Translations under genes and position numbers: made by a program
Shown here: in pieces, positions 1 to 7,748 of the stretch
How the letters are laid out: each line of letters begins with the position of its first letter
Numbering within the stretch: position 1 is the stretch's first letter
Origin: an uncultured Lachnospiraceae bacterium
GTDB lineage: Bacteria > Bacillota > Clostridia > Lachnospirales > Lachnospiraceae
Reading direction: 5' to 3'
DNA length: 63,791 nt
Assembly (NCBI GenBank): GCA_910586015.1
Contig: CAJUGJ010000020.1
Coordinates: 1 to 63,791 of the forward strand
Notes under the pieces: model-generated
Told to the model about the DNA's origin: nothing
Databases searched by the model: none
Seen by the model: only the letters and a program-made list of their open reading frames with translations

Positions 1-107
1 ACGCCACTTTAAGCATAATGCTTATTGGGGTTAAAGGTCGGAGGCATAAGCCGTCCGTACGACTGGGCAGTTACAAGCCCATTACCTTTAGGTGATGGGT
101 AGTTGAC
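1..107 (+). mobile_element. Right end of an IS200/IS605-family (TnpB-type) element
   Basis: The first ~107 bases are non-coding and look like the 3' end of an IS200/IS605-family element. They are moderately GC-rich compared with the neighbourhood and end in a stem-loop at 78-99 (CCCATTACC, loop TTTA, GGTGATGGG with one wobble pair), followed by GTAGTTGAC. Right ends of this general form, with the hairpin just inside the boundary, are typical of TnpB/IS605 elements and give the 3' part of the guide RNA. The transposase lies outside the window. Immediately downstream an ABC ATPase reading frame starts without its N-terminus, which places the element boundary near 107. Confidence 0.65.
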
Positions 108-575
108 GAAACATCAATGGAAGAATTAAATTTAGATGAATACCGCAGAGATCATGCCTCTGTAATCTATCAAAATTTCAATTTATTTCCCTTGTTGACT
201 GCAAAAGAAAATGTAATGTATCCACTATTATTAAAAAAGATGGAAAAGATGAAAGCCAGACAGCAGGCAGAAGAAAAATTATGTTCTGTAGAGTTGACAA
301 AAGAGAAACAAAAGCGTATGCCTGCACAATTATCAGGAGGAGAACAACAAAGAGTTGCAATCGCTAGAGCTTTGGCATCAGAAGCAGAAATTATTCTTGC
401 CGACGAACCAACTGGAAATTTAGACTCAGAAAACAGCAAAAATATTATAAATATTCTAAAAGAATTGACATACAAAGAAAAAAGGTGTGTGATTCTAGTA
501 ACACACGATAATAAAGCTGCGTCCCAAGCAGATATTATATTACATATGAAAGATGGAAAATTAGAAGAAGAATAA
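108..575 (+). pseudogene. 5'-truncated ABC transporter ATPase (LolD/MacB-type)
   Basis: About 155 residues of an ABC ATPase of the lipoprotein/antimicrobial-peptide exporter type (LolD/MacB/BceA-like), normally ~220-230 residues. The Q-loop region (YQNFNLFP), signature (LSGGEQQR), Walker B (IILADEP), D-loop and switch histidine (VTHD) are all present, but the N-terminal ~65 residues including Walker A are missing. The frame is open upstream of the first ATG at 117, through codons for E-T-S, right up to the IS200/IS605 end. Residues just inside the break (MEELNLDEYRRDH) align with the region shortly before the Q-loop in this family. The simplest reading is an IS insertion into the gene; without Walker A the remnant cannot hydrolyse ATP. 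No permease partner is visible. Confidence 0.8.
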
Positions 576-584
576 CTATATTGA

Positions 585-650
585 GGAGCTACTCTACTAA
601 GGAAATTGGATACTATATTTTGTATATTCAATTCTTAGTATAGTAGCTCC
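585..650. terminator. Long inverted repeat after the ABC ATPase fragment
   Basis: Arms of about 17 bp (585-601, starting GGAGCTACT, and 632-650, ending AGTAGCTCC) are separated by about 30 nt of AT-rich loop. It lies between the ABC fragment stop and the serpin start. It is not followed by a T-run on the plus strand, so it may be a Rho-independent terminator in a weak form, a processing hairpin, or a leftover of a mobile element. Confidence 0.45.
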
Positions 651-698
651 TTGCATAACGCTCTATCGTATGATAAACTGATTAAAAAGGAGTTGTGT

Positions 699-1838
699 AT
701 GAGAGGAATAAAAAATAAGATAGAAACGAACTATAATAAAGAAACTATCATAACAATTACAGATTTTTGTGTAAAGTTATTTCAGCATACGATAAGTAAA
801 AACAAAAATGTAGTCATTTCTCCTTTATCTCTTCTTGCTGCTTTAACTATGACAGCAAACGGAGCAAAAGGGGAGACACTTGCTCAGATAGAACAGGCTT
901 TTCAACTGCCGATATCAAAGTTAACAAAATATCTACATACTTATCAAAAAACTCTTCCGATTGAAGAAAAGTACAAGTTAAGTATGGCAAACGTAGTTTG
1001 GTTTAAAGATGATAAAGATTTTAATATAAATCAAGATTTTTTACATAAGACTACAGATTATTTTGGTGCCAGTTTCTATCAAGCTCCTTTTGATTCTTCT
1101 ACTTTAGGTGATATTAATAAATGGGTAGAAAAACATACACAGGGAATGATTTCAAATATTCTCAACAAAATTTTACCAGATGCAGTTATATATTTAATAA
1201 ACGCAGTTGCTTTTGAAGCGGAATGGAATGAAATTTATAAAAAAAATCAAGTATATCATAATAAATTTACCAAAGAAGATGGAACAGTTCAAGATGTAGA
1301 ATTGATGTATTCTACAGAGTTTCACTATTTAAAAGAGGAACATGCAGAAGGGTTTTTGAAATATTATGCCAATCGAAAATATGCGTTTGCAGCTCTTCTT
1401 CCAAACGATAGTATTACAGTTTGTGAGTATATTGCTTCTCTGACAGGAGAAAAACTGTATAAAATACTTACTAATCCTATGAAAATGACAGAGATCAAAG
1501 CAGCGATTCCAAAATATAAAACGGAATATAGTATAGAGATGAGCAAAGTTCTTCAAAAGATGGGGATAAAAGATGCTTTTGATATGACAAGAGCAGATTT
1601 TTCTGGAATTGGTTCTCATAAAAAAGGAAATTTATTTATGAATCGTGTGATACATAAAACGTTAATTACAGTAAATACAAAAGGAACAAAGGCAGGGACA
1701 GCAACAGTAGTAGAAGAGTGCCTAAGGGGGGCAATTCCTTCTAAAACAATATATTTAAACAGACCTTTTGTATATTTCATTTTTGACTGCGAAAAGAAAC
1801 TGCCGATATTTTTTGGAACAGTTATGGAAATAGAGTGA
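699..1838 (+). CDS. Serpin-family serine/cysteine protease inhibitor
   Basis: A 379-residue protein with full serpin architecture: SPLSLLAALTMTANGAKGET (the conserved helix B/C region), ANVVWF, LINAVAFEAEW (strand s3A), a hinge GTKAGTATVV near residues 329-338 and the C-terminal NRPFVYFI...FFGTV block. Small residues in the hinge suggest an inhibitory, loop-inserting serpin. Counting from the hinge glycine as P15 places Arg343 at P1 and Gly at P1', which would favour trypsin-like targets (inference). The chosen ATG follows AAAAGGAG at about 685-691; an upstream in-frame ATG at 651 lies against the inverted repeat and has no ribosome site. No signal peptide is visible, so the protein looks cytoplasmic, unlike many secreted gut-bacterial serpins. 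An acetyltransferase gene starts 14 bp downstream. Confidence 0.93.
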   Translation: MRGIKNKIETNYNKETIITITDFCVKLFQHTISKNKNVVISPLSLLAALTMTANGAKGETLAQIEQAFQLPISKLTKYLHTYQKTLPIEEKYKLSMANVVWFKDDKDFNINQDFLHKTTDYFGASFYQAPFDSSTLGDINKWVEKHTQGMISNILNKILPDAVIYLINAVAFEAEWNEIYKKNQVYHNKFTKEDGTVQDVELMYSTEFHYLKEEHAEGFLKYYANRKYAFAALLPNDSITVCEYIASLTGEKLYKILTNPMKMTEIKAAIPKYKTEYSIEMSKVLQKMGIKDAFDMTRADFSGIGSHKKGNLFMNRVIHKTLITVNTKGTKAGTATVVEECLRGAIPSKTIYLNRPFVYFIFDCEKKLPIFFGTVMEIE

Positions 1839-1852
1839 TATAGGAGGATTGT

Positions 1853-2458
1853 ATGGATATAAAAGAAAAAATGCACACATGTGAACTTTATCTTCCGGGT
1901 GAGGAAGAGCTATTAAAAGAGCAGATGGGATATCTAGATCGTCTTTATGATTTTAATAATACCCGTCCTACTGAATTAGAAAAAAGAAGTACTATGCTCA
2001 AAGAGATGTTTGCTGAAATCGGAGAGAATTGCTATATTGAACCTCCTTTGCATACTAATTTTGGCGGACATCATGTTCATTTTGGAAAAAATATTTATGC
2101 AAATTTTAATTTGACATTAGTAGATGATACTCATATTTACGTAGGTGATTATACAATGTTCGGCCCGAATGTAACAGTTGCTACAGCAGGACACCCAATT
2201 CTTCCAAGACTACGTCAAGAAGGATATCAATATAATGCTCCTGTTCATATTGGAAAAAACTGTTGGCTTGGTGCAGGGGTTATTATTGTACCCGGAATTA
2301 CGATTGGAGATAATGTAGTAGTTGGAGCAGGTAGTGTTGTCACAAAAGATCTCCCATCCAATGTAGTTGCTGTAGGTAATCCTTGTAAAATTTTACGTGA
2401 AGTAAATGAACACGATCAAGAATACTATTTTAAGAATAGAAGAATTAATAAATTATAG
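1853..2458 (+). CDS. Maltose/galactoside-type O-acetyltransferase (LacA/Maa family)
   Basis: A 201-residue left-handed beta-helix acetyltransferase using acetyl-CoA. The N-terminal Mac domain (YLPGEEELLKEQMGYLDRLYDFN), hexapeptide repeats from ~residue 75 to 185, the catalytic histidine in ATAGHP and the LGAGVIIVPGITIG coil all fit the maltose/nodulation/galactoside acetyltransferase family and its usual length of 180-205. The start ATG follows AGGAGG by 5 nt. It is cytoplasmic and probably acetylates a free sugar or glycoside; the acceptor cannot be read from sequence. It lies in the same close-packed run as the serpin and the alpha/beta hydrolase, although no functional link is evident. Confidence 0.92.
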   Translation: MDIKEKMHTCELYLPGEEELLKEQMGYLDRLYDFNNTRPTELEKRSTMLKEMFAEIGENCYIEPPLHTNFGGHHVHFGKNIYANFNLTLVDDTHIYVGDYTMFGPNVTVATAGHPILPRLRQEGYQYNAPVHIGKNCWLGAGVIIVPGITIGDNVVVGAGSVVTKDLPSNVVAVGNPCKILREVNEHDQEYYFKNRRINKL

Positions 2459-2476
2459 TAAAATTGGAGAAATATA

Positions 2477-3238
2477 ATGCAGGTTACACAAATTAAAATT
2501 ACTCACCATAATAGAACAGTCGATGGAACTTTTTATAGACCAGAGGAAAATAAAATCTTCCCATTGGTTATATTTAGTCATGGATATAATGGATATAAAA
2601 CCGATTTCGATATTTCAGCAAGATATTTTGCTTCAAATGGAATAGGGGCAGTATGTTATACTTTCTGTGGAGGAAGTGTACAAGATCAGAGTGGCTTTAA
2701 AACAACAGATATGACGATATTTACAGAAAAACAAGACTTAGAAGCAGTGATAGATGAGGTACAGACATGGGACTGTATAGATAAAAGCAATCTTTTTTTA
2801 TTTGGCGGTAGTCAGGGAGGATTAGTATCTGCATTAGTTGCTGAGGATAGATTTCAGGAAGTTAAGGGACTTATTTTATTATATCCTGCTCTATGTATCG
2901 CAGATAACTGGAATGAAAGATATAAAAATCTGAAAGATATTCCAGATACAAAAGAACTTTGGAATATGACACTTGGAAGAAAGTTTTTTGAAACAATACA
3001 TGGCTTTGAGGTTTATGAACATATTGGAAAATTTACAGAAAGAGTATTAATAATACATGGAACAGAAGACAGAATTGTTCCATTTCATTATAGTGTTCAG
3101 GCAAAAGAATTTTATTCCCATGCCAGACTGGAAAGCTTCCAAGGAGAAGGACATGGATTTTCTGAGGAAGGAAACAGACGAATGGAAGCTATGACAATGT
3201 ATTTTATACATGAATGTATCGAAAAAGCAAATATCTAG
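2477..3238 (+). CDS. Alpha/beta-hydrolase (serine esterase/peptidase-like)
   Basis: A 253-residue alpha/beta-hydrolase. It shows the oxyanion-hole segment FSHGYNGYKTDF, nucleophile elbow GGSQGG (Ser ~111), acid in HGTEDRIVP and catalytic histidine in GEGHGF, in the right order and spacing. A short lid-like insertion lies between the elbow and the acid. The family includes carboxylesterases and dipeptidyl-peptidase-like enzymes; the substrate is not predictable. There is no signal peptide. It follows the acetyltransferase by 18 bp with a weak AT-rich ribosome site (GGAGAAATATA) and probably ends the operon, since the next genes are convergent. Confidence 0.9.
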   Translation: MQVTQIKITHHNRTVDGTFYRPEENKIFPLVIFSHGYNGYKTDFDISARYFASNGIGAVCYTFCGGSVQDQSGFKTTDMTIFTEKQDLEAVIDEVQTWDCIDKSNLFLFGGSQGGLVSALVAEDRFQEVKGLILLYPALCIADNWNERYKNLKDIPDTKELWNMTLGRKFFETIHGFEVYEHIGKFTERVLIIHGTEDRIVPFHYSVQAKEFYSHARLESFQGEGHGFSEEGNRRMEAMTMYFIHECIEKANI

Positions 3239-3252
3239 GAAGTGACTACAAA

Positions 3253-3312
3253 GGATAGATAATATAAATAAGGGGTAATTACATCTATACTTTATTTAAT
3301 ATTATCTATTCC
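3253..3312. terminator. Inverted repeat between convergent genes (possible bidirectional terminator)
   Basis: Arms at 3253-3271 (GGATAGATAATAT...) and 3292-3312 (...ATTATCTATTCC) flank a 20-nt loop and are nearly complementary. The element sits between the hydrolase stop and the stop of the convergent beta-helix gene, overlapping the latter. The stem is AT-rich and lacks a clear T-run, so terminator function is only plausible. Confidence 0.35.
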
Positions 3313-3753
3313 TATAATCTGTCTACTATTATGTAAATCTATATGATTTGAAGAGCGTAATCCTTTATTTAATGCAAAAACATTATTGTGAAAACGAACT
3401 TTTTCACAATAACTCAACGAAATTGCCCCTCCATCTCTTTTAACACAATTCATTAAAAACAAACAAGAGGAAATTTCTATATGAGAACATTTTTCAAGAT
3501 AAATTGCTCCTCCCCATTTGGCAAAATTCATTAAAAAGAGACAATTTCGTATAATAACATAGTGACAATCTAGTAAATAAATTCCTCCTCCGTCCATTTG
3601 GACATGATTTAGAATAAAACTCTTTTTAGTAATCTCAAAACTTTTTTTCCCTGTTACAAAAATTGCTCCTCCCCTAGTCTTTCCTTGACCAATTGTTAAG
3701 ATTTCATTTTCCCATATACTTCTAATTCCTTTTTTCCAAAAAAATATTGTCAT
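3292..3753 (-). CDS. Small parallel beta-helix repeat protein partnered with a radical SAM enzyme
   Basis: A 153-residue protein made almost wholly of four imperfect ~26-residue repeats between residues ~27 and 132, each of the form GG[AG]I-[YFS]-L/V followed by a hydrophobic strand and N/C-rich turn (GGGIYLLDC, GGAIYLEKC, GGAISLSYC; CLFLMN twice). This is the signature of a right-handed parallel beta-helix, as in pectate-lyase-like or polymorphic-membrane-protein repeats, but here it is very short and has no signal peptide or catalytic domain. Five cysteines sit at equivalent ladder positions. Its ATG overlaps the last codons of the radical SAM gene by 4 bp, so the two are translationally coupled. 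Being a small repetitive protein next to a radical SAM enzyme, it could be a substrate for modification (inference); it could also be a binding scaffold. Confidence 0.7.
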   Translation of the reverse strand: MTIFFWKKGIRSIWENEILTIGQGKTRGGAIFVTGKKSFEITKKSFILNHVQMDGGGIYLLDCHYVIIRNCLFLMNFAKWGGAIYLEKCSHIEISSCLFLMNCVKRDGGAISLSYCEKVRFHNNVFALNKGLRSSNHIDLHNSRQIIGIDNIK

Positions 3754-4649
3754 AACGTACCTACATCTTCAAACATAAAATAAATATTTGGTAACATATT
3801 TTTTTGAAAATCTTCCAAGCTGAGCTTTTTATTAAAAATACAAGGTTGAAAATATAAAGGTTCTCCTCCTATTCTTAGAAATGAAAATCCTTCTTGACAA
3901 TATTTCTGTTTTGTGCAATTTGTACATAAAAATTTAGGAAAATAAAATTCAATCTTTTTTACTTCTACAATCTGTCCATGTGGATTTTTATAACGTTCTC
4001 TAACATTAGATCCTGGTAAAAGATAAATTTTTTCATACAAATTAAAATTATTTTTTTGAAGTATATTTCTTATAATTAAAGTTGCCTTTTCACGTACCTT
4101 CCATTCTGGCACTAATTTTAATTCTATATTTAATTTTCCACAAAACTCAAGAATTTCTTCTATCTTTTGACTTTCTTCCTTATCTGATACTACTGTATTA
4201 ATTCTTACCGGTAAAATATCAATAAGTATTTTTATATTCTGCAAAATTGTTGATATGATATATTTTGCAGTATTATTTCTGCCAATTAGATTTGAAACAT
4301 ATTGTTCTTGGAATGAATGAACAGAAAAATTGATATACTCCATACGTTCAATTATTTTTTGCTTTTCTTTTAATGAAAAATAACCATTTGTTGTAACTGC
4401 CGTTTTATATCCATATTCCTCTAAAATATCTAAAATATTATCTAGTTTATCATATATAAATGGTTCTCCTCCTGTGATATGAACTCGACTGTAGAGAGGA
4501 CGCAATAACTCAATAGCTTTATATAAATGTTGGTTAATAATAATATCTTCTGCATTTTTTCCGCCTTCAGCATGACAAAAAGAACAGGAAAAATTACATC
4601 GATCTGTTACTTTCATTCTGAATTTGTCATTTTTTTTATACTTTATCAT
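3750..4649 (-). CDS. MoaA-like radical SAM enzyme with C-terminal auxiliary cysteine cluster
   Basis: A 299-residue radical SAM protein. The cluster motif is Cys18-x3-Cys22-x2-Cys25 (TDRCNFSCSFC), followed by the SAM-binding ITGGEPF segment and the TTNGYF strand. The C-terminus carries four further cysteines at about 242, 245, 251 and 270 (CTNC...C...PC), resembling the second 4Fe-4S site of MoaA or the shortened 'twitch' form of SPASM domains. Known relatives are MoaA (GTP 3',8-cyclase) and RiPP-modifying enzymes. No other molybdopterin genes are in the window, so MoaA function is unlikely here. It lies between a 532-aa unknown protein and a small beta-helix protein in one transcription unit, a context that favours a protein- or peptide-modifying role (inference). 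Confidence 0.85.
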   Translation of the reverse strand: MIKYKKNDKFRMKVTDRCNFSCSFCHAEGGKNAEDIIINQHLYKAIELLRPLYSRVHITGGEPFIYDKLDNILDILEEYGYKTAVTTNGYFSLKEKQKIIERMEYINFSVHSFQEQYVSNLIGRNNTAKYIISTILQNIKILIDILPVRINTVVSDKEESQKIEEILEFCGKLNIELKLVPEWKVREKATLIIRNILQKNNFNLYEKIYLLPGSNVRERYKNPHGQIVEVKKIEFYFPKFLCTNCTKQKYCQEGFSFLRIGGEPLYFQPCIFNKKLSLEDFQKNMLPNIYFMFEDVGTL

Positions 4650-4716
4650 ATTAATAAGTCCTCAATAATTATATATTAAGTATTTCATTTTTTCTTAGAT
4701 ATTTTACCTTAATTTA

Positions 4717-6315
4717 TTAAAGTAGCATTAATTGTTCAATAAATGCACCGATACTGGCAATGTTAGCTGCTAAACTAATTGCATCTTGTACTTTTTGTGA
4801 GAATGCTTTTTTAGATTTCTTCCAATCCTTCAAATTTTTTTCATACTCAGCTTCGCTAGTAACATACCTTGCGTCTAAAACGGCTAGAATAGCTTTTCGA
4901 CAAGCTGTATTAATTTCTGTATTTTTGAAAAGTTCTTTTTTAAATATCTCTAGGTTCTCAGAAGGAATTTTCTGAAATTCCGCCTGTTTTATAGGAAAAT
5001 TTTTTTCGTTGTCAGCCAAATCAGATGGATCTGAAAAGGTTTTAATTTCTTGTTCTATCTGATTTTTACCAATCGCAAATGAAAAGTTTTTCATCGATTT
5101 CCTCCTTTGTTCTTGATATATATGTTTAGATTGTTGAAAGATTTCACACAGATATTCCTTTAAAATTCCATATTTGTGACTTTTTACACATGATAATAGA
5201 TATAACGCTGGTAAATCTGTTTTATGAGATATCCACTCCTTAAAACGTTTACTCTTTGTAAATGGATTTTTTAAAATTTTATAAAGTGTAATTGCATCTT
5301 GTGTATTATACAATAGCTCATGCTTACAACGGTGAAACTCAATATCTCTATATTCCTGAAAAATTCTTTGTGTTGAAACATATCCATTATTTTCTAAAAG
5401 TACTACTTGTAGTTCATCTCTCAAAATTTCAATCAAGGTCTGATAGATATACAGATAATGTTGAAATTCTGAACTGTACTTAATTTCCATTAATTTAGAG
5501 ATACTAAGGTGCTCTATATGTTCTATTCTATGAAAAGGGAAAATGTGAATAAATACTTCAAATAAATTAGTATCTCGATAGTCCAAATGATATGGATGAA
5601 TACGTTTGAAATCATCATCATAAAAAATACGTAATGGATTATTGCAATAGCATTGATATACATCTTCACAGCTTTGAGAATATGCCTTGAAAAGAATAAA
5701 ATCGAGCCATCTTCGGTGAGCATATTGTGTAGATAATCCATGGCGTTCCATTTCAATCTCAATATAAGGAGGTAAAATAGCATATTCTTGAACTTCAATA
5801 ACCTTTTTTAATGGTTGTACAAACTCAACTGCCCGTTTCTCAGATTCGAGAATTTGGCTTAAAACTGCATGAACTGGACTATTTTCCGACACATCAGCAG
5901 AAATATTAGAGGTTAATTTTTTACGCATTTTCCCATTACGAATTCGAGGTTGAATATTTTTAAGATTTTTGGTCAGCAATGAATTAGTATCATTATCAGT
6001 ATAATTATATTTTTTTGGAAACCAACTTTTCTTGATTTCAACGTCTTCTGCAAAGGAGCATCGATCATCTCCAATTGAAAGTTCTGCCACAGGGGGATGA
6101 TTTTTATATGGGAAATAAAAGGCTTTATATTGGTTGACTAAAAATTGTGTATATTTCGATTGGTAATAACAACCAACAGGCATATTAACTAAAGAAGAAA
6201 TTAAAATACTGTATAGGAAATGTTTTATAAGAAATAGTTGGATATGATTTTTATGTCTACACATTTCCTGTGCTTCATAATCTCCTGATAAAAAAAGTAG
6301 TTCAGTAGATGACAT
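4717..6315 (-). CDS. Unknown 532-aa protein, first gene of the radical SAM/beta-helix cassette
   Basis: I do not recognise this family. The ATG at 6315 follows GAGGAG on the minus strand, about 9 nt upstream. The N-terminal third contains a hydrophobic stretch near residues 28-46 (LIKHFLYSILISSLVNMPVG) and an FYFPYKNHPP segment; residues ~110-330 are helical and aromatic/histidine rich (FPFHRIEHIEHLSISKLMEI); ~420-510 is charged and likely helical; the last 22 residues (AISLAANIASIGAFIEQLML core) form a hydrophobic or amphipathic helix. No nuclease, kinase or ATPase motif is visible. Nothing suggests a frameshift. Its base composition is very AT-rich like the two genes behind it and it is separated from the radical SAM gene by 67 bp. 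It may be a dedicated partner, substrate carrier or effector. Confidence 0.7.
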   Translation of the reverse strand: MSSTELLFLSGDYEAQEMCRHKNHIQLFLIKHFLYSILISSLVNMPVGCYYQSKYTQFLVNQYKAFYFPYKNHPPVAELSIGDDRCSFAEDVEIKKSWFPKKYNYTDNDTNSLLTKNLKNIQPRIRNGKMRKKLTSNISADVSENSPVHAVLSQILESEKRAVEFVQPLKKVIEVQEYAILPPYIEIEMERHGLSTQYAHRRWLDFILFKAYSQSCEDVYQCYCNNPLRIFYDDDFKRIHPYHLDYRDTNLFEVFIHIFPFHRIEHIEHLSISKLMEIKYSSEFQHYLYIYQTLIEILRDELQVVLLENNGYVSTQRIFQEYRDIEFHRCKHELLYNTQDAITLYKILKNPFTKSKRFKEWISHKTDLPALYLLSCVKSHKYGILKEYLCEIFQQSKHIYQEQRRKSMKNFSFAIGKNQIEQEIKTFSDPSDLADNEKNFPIKQAEFQKIPSENLEIFKKELFKNTEINTACRKAILAVLDARYVTSEAEYEKNLKDWKKSKKAFSQKVQDAISLAANIASIGAFIEQLMLL

Positions 6316-6335
6316 TAAATATATCTCCTCAAACT

Positions 6336-6364
6336 AGTATAATAATAAACTAATTTTATTTCAT
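6336..6364 (-). promoter_or_regulatory. Candidate promoter of the radical SAM cassette
   Basis: Reading the minus strand, TATACT (6341 to 6336) is a good -10 box and ATGAAA (6364 to 6359) a partial -35 box, with a 17-bp spacer. It would start transcription shortly upstream of the 532-aa gene. The rest of 6365-6618 is AT-rich with no coding potential that I can support. Confidence 0.4.
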
Positions 6365-6618
6365 GTCTATTATAAAATTAAATATAAAATTTTTTATTAT
6401 TTTGTGAAGAATTTTTTATAAGTATATATCATATTAATGGAAAAAGTCAATATAAATATTAAACAATGAATAAACTTATCTAATATTTTTTACATAACAC
6501 AGATAATTATGTATATTTCTAATGAACAGATTGTAGTTCAATTAAGAAAATTTTTTAACAGTCATATAATATAAAATGAAGTAGTAAAAAATTATATAAT
6601 TCAAACAAAGAAGAAATC

Positions 6619-6668
6619 TTGACTTATAAGTAACTTATTACTATAATTAAATAGGTAACAAGTTACTT
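6619..6668 (+). promoter_or_regulatory. Promoter with MarR-type operator palindromes
   Basis: TTGACT (6619-6624) and TATAAT (6642-6647) are spaced by 17 bp. AAGTAACTT (6628-6636) and AAGTTACTT (6660-6668) form an inverted pair covering spacer and start region, and GTAACAAGTTAC (6655-6666) is a local dyad. This is where an autoregulating MarR repressor would be expected to bind. Confidence 0.7.
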
Positions 6669-6682
6669 GTATGGAGGAGTAT

Positions 6683-7183
6683 ATGAAATTAGAAGATTTA
6701 GTTACACAGTTTTCCAGTACTACACAAAATCAAAAAAAAGCAATTTTCAGTACTTTATTTATTGTTGGAAACAGACTACAGACGCTTTTTGATAACCATA
6801 TTCCAAAGATATCATTAAAACAATTCATGTTGTTGTCTATAGTTCGACAATCCAAAGAACAATTAACTTTTACCAAGTTAGGAACTATATTAGGCTGTTC
6901 AAGACAAAATATTAAAAAGCTGGCTGATGTTTTGGTGAAAAAAAATTTTATCACGATTCAACAAAGTCCAAATGACACAAGAGCTATGTGTATTTGTCCT
7001 ACAGAAAAAGTAAATGATTATTTTCAAAACGATTTTTTAGAGTATCAGGAAGAATTAAAATATCTGTTTGGAGTTTATACAGAAAAAGAAATTGAAACAT
7101 TATTTATCCTTCTGTCAAAATTATATTCAGGAATTGATAATTTGGAAAAGAGAATTGCAGATAAAAAGAATAAAATAGTATAG
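6683..7183 (+). CDS. MarR-family transcriptional regulator
   Basis: A 166-residue winged-helix regulator. The MarR fold is recognisable from the dimerising N-terminal helix, the helix-turn-helix LTFTKLGTILGCSRQNIKKLADVLVKKNFI, the wing QQSPNDTRAMCICPT and the C-terminal helices. The ATG at 6683 is chosen because GGAGGAG lies 3-9 nt before it; the in-frame ATG at 6671 precedes that ribosome site. It probably binds the paired GTAAC/GTTAC dyads in its own promoter and controls itself and the flavodoxin gene 25 bp downstream. Two-gene MarR-flavodoxin units often respond to redox or electrophile stress (family knowledge); the ligand is unknown. Confidence 0.88.
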   Translation: MKLEDLVTQFSSTTQNQKKAIFSTLFIVGNRLQTLFDNHIPKISLKQFMLLSIVRQSKEQLTFTKLGTILGCSRQNIKKLADVLVKKNFITIQQSPNDTRAMCICPTEKVNDYFQNDFLEYQEELKYLFGVYTEKEIETLFILLSKLYSGIDNLEKRIADKKNKIV

Positions 7184-7208
7184 AAAATGAAAAAGGAAGT
7201 TTACATAG

Positions 7209-7727
7209 ATGAAAACAATAATAATTTATAATTCACAGACAGGTTTTACAAAACGATATGCCAAATGGATAGCAGAGGCAACAGGAGCAGATTGCTTTGA
7301 GTTATCAGAGGTAAAAAAGAAAAATATGGATGCATATGAAGCAATTATTTTTGGAAGTTGGGCATGTGGAGGCGGTATCAACAAGCTTGGCTGGTTTAAA
7401 AGTAATATAGATAAATGGTCAAATAAGAAGCTGATTGTATTTTGTGTTGGAGCAAGTCCGATAGAAAATCCAGAAATTAAGCCAGCACTGAAACAAAATT
7501 TCAAAGAGTCAGAATGGAAAAAAGTAAATGTATTTTACTGTCAGGGCGGATTCAATTATGAAAAAATGTCTACTCCATCAAAACTTATGATGAAAATATT
7601 TATAAAAACACTTAAAGCAAAAAAGAGGAAGACAGAAGCGGAGGAAGAAATGATAAAAATGATTTCTTCCTCTTATGATATTTCGGATAAGAAATTTATT
7701 GAGCCTATTGTCAGTTTAGTAAGATAG
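7209..7727 (+). CDS. Flavodoxin-domain protein
   Basis: A 172-residue protein with a flavodoxin-like N-terminal domain: the FMN phosphate loop SQTGFTKRYA (residues ~9-18), the FGSWACGGG loop and VFCVGASP strand. It resembles the HemG/protoporphyrinogen-oxidase-like flavodoxin family more than electron-carrier flavodoxins. The C-terminal ~60 residues are lysine-rich and helical. Cytoplasmic, FMN-dependent redox activity is likely, with an unknown partner. The preceding MarR gene is the obvious regulator; an AAGGAAG ribosome site lies upstream of the ATG. Confidence 0.85.
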   Translation: MKTIIIYNSQTGFTKRYAKWIAEATGADCFELSEVKKKNMDAYEAIIFGSWACGGGINKLGWFKSNIDKWSNKKLIVFCVGASPIENPEIKPALKQNFKESEWKKVNVFYCQGGFNYEKMSTPSKLMMKIFIKTLKAKKRKTEAEEEMIKMISSSYDISDKKFIEPIVSLVR

Positions 7728-7748
7728 CTCTATTTTTCAAAATAATAA

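Noticed and set aside
1329..1619. Minus-strand frames inside the serpin gene
   Set aside because: They have no ribosome sites or recognisable motifs and overlap a gene with clear serpin motifs.
3750..4649. Prokaryotic viperin (antiviral ddhNTP synthase)
   Set aside because: The enzyme is radical SAM but has a MoaA-like C-terminal four-cysteine site, and no nucleotide kinase is adjacent, so viperin is not supported.
6365..6618. Possible small genes in the AT-rich spacer between the radical SAM cassette and marR
   Set aside because: No start codon with a ribosome site and sensible frame was found; the stretch seems to be only regulatory or AT-rich filler.
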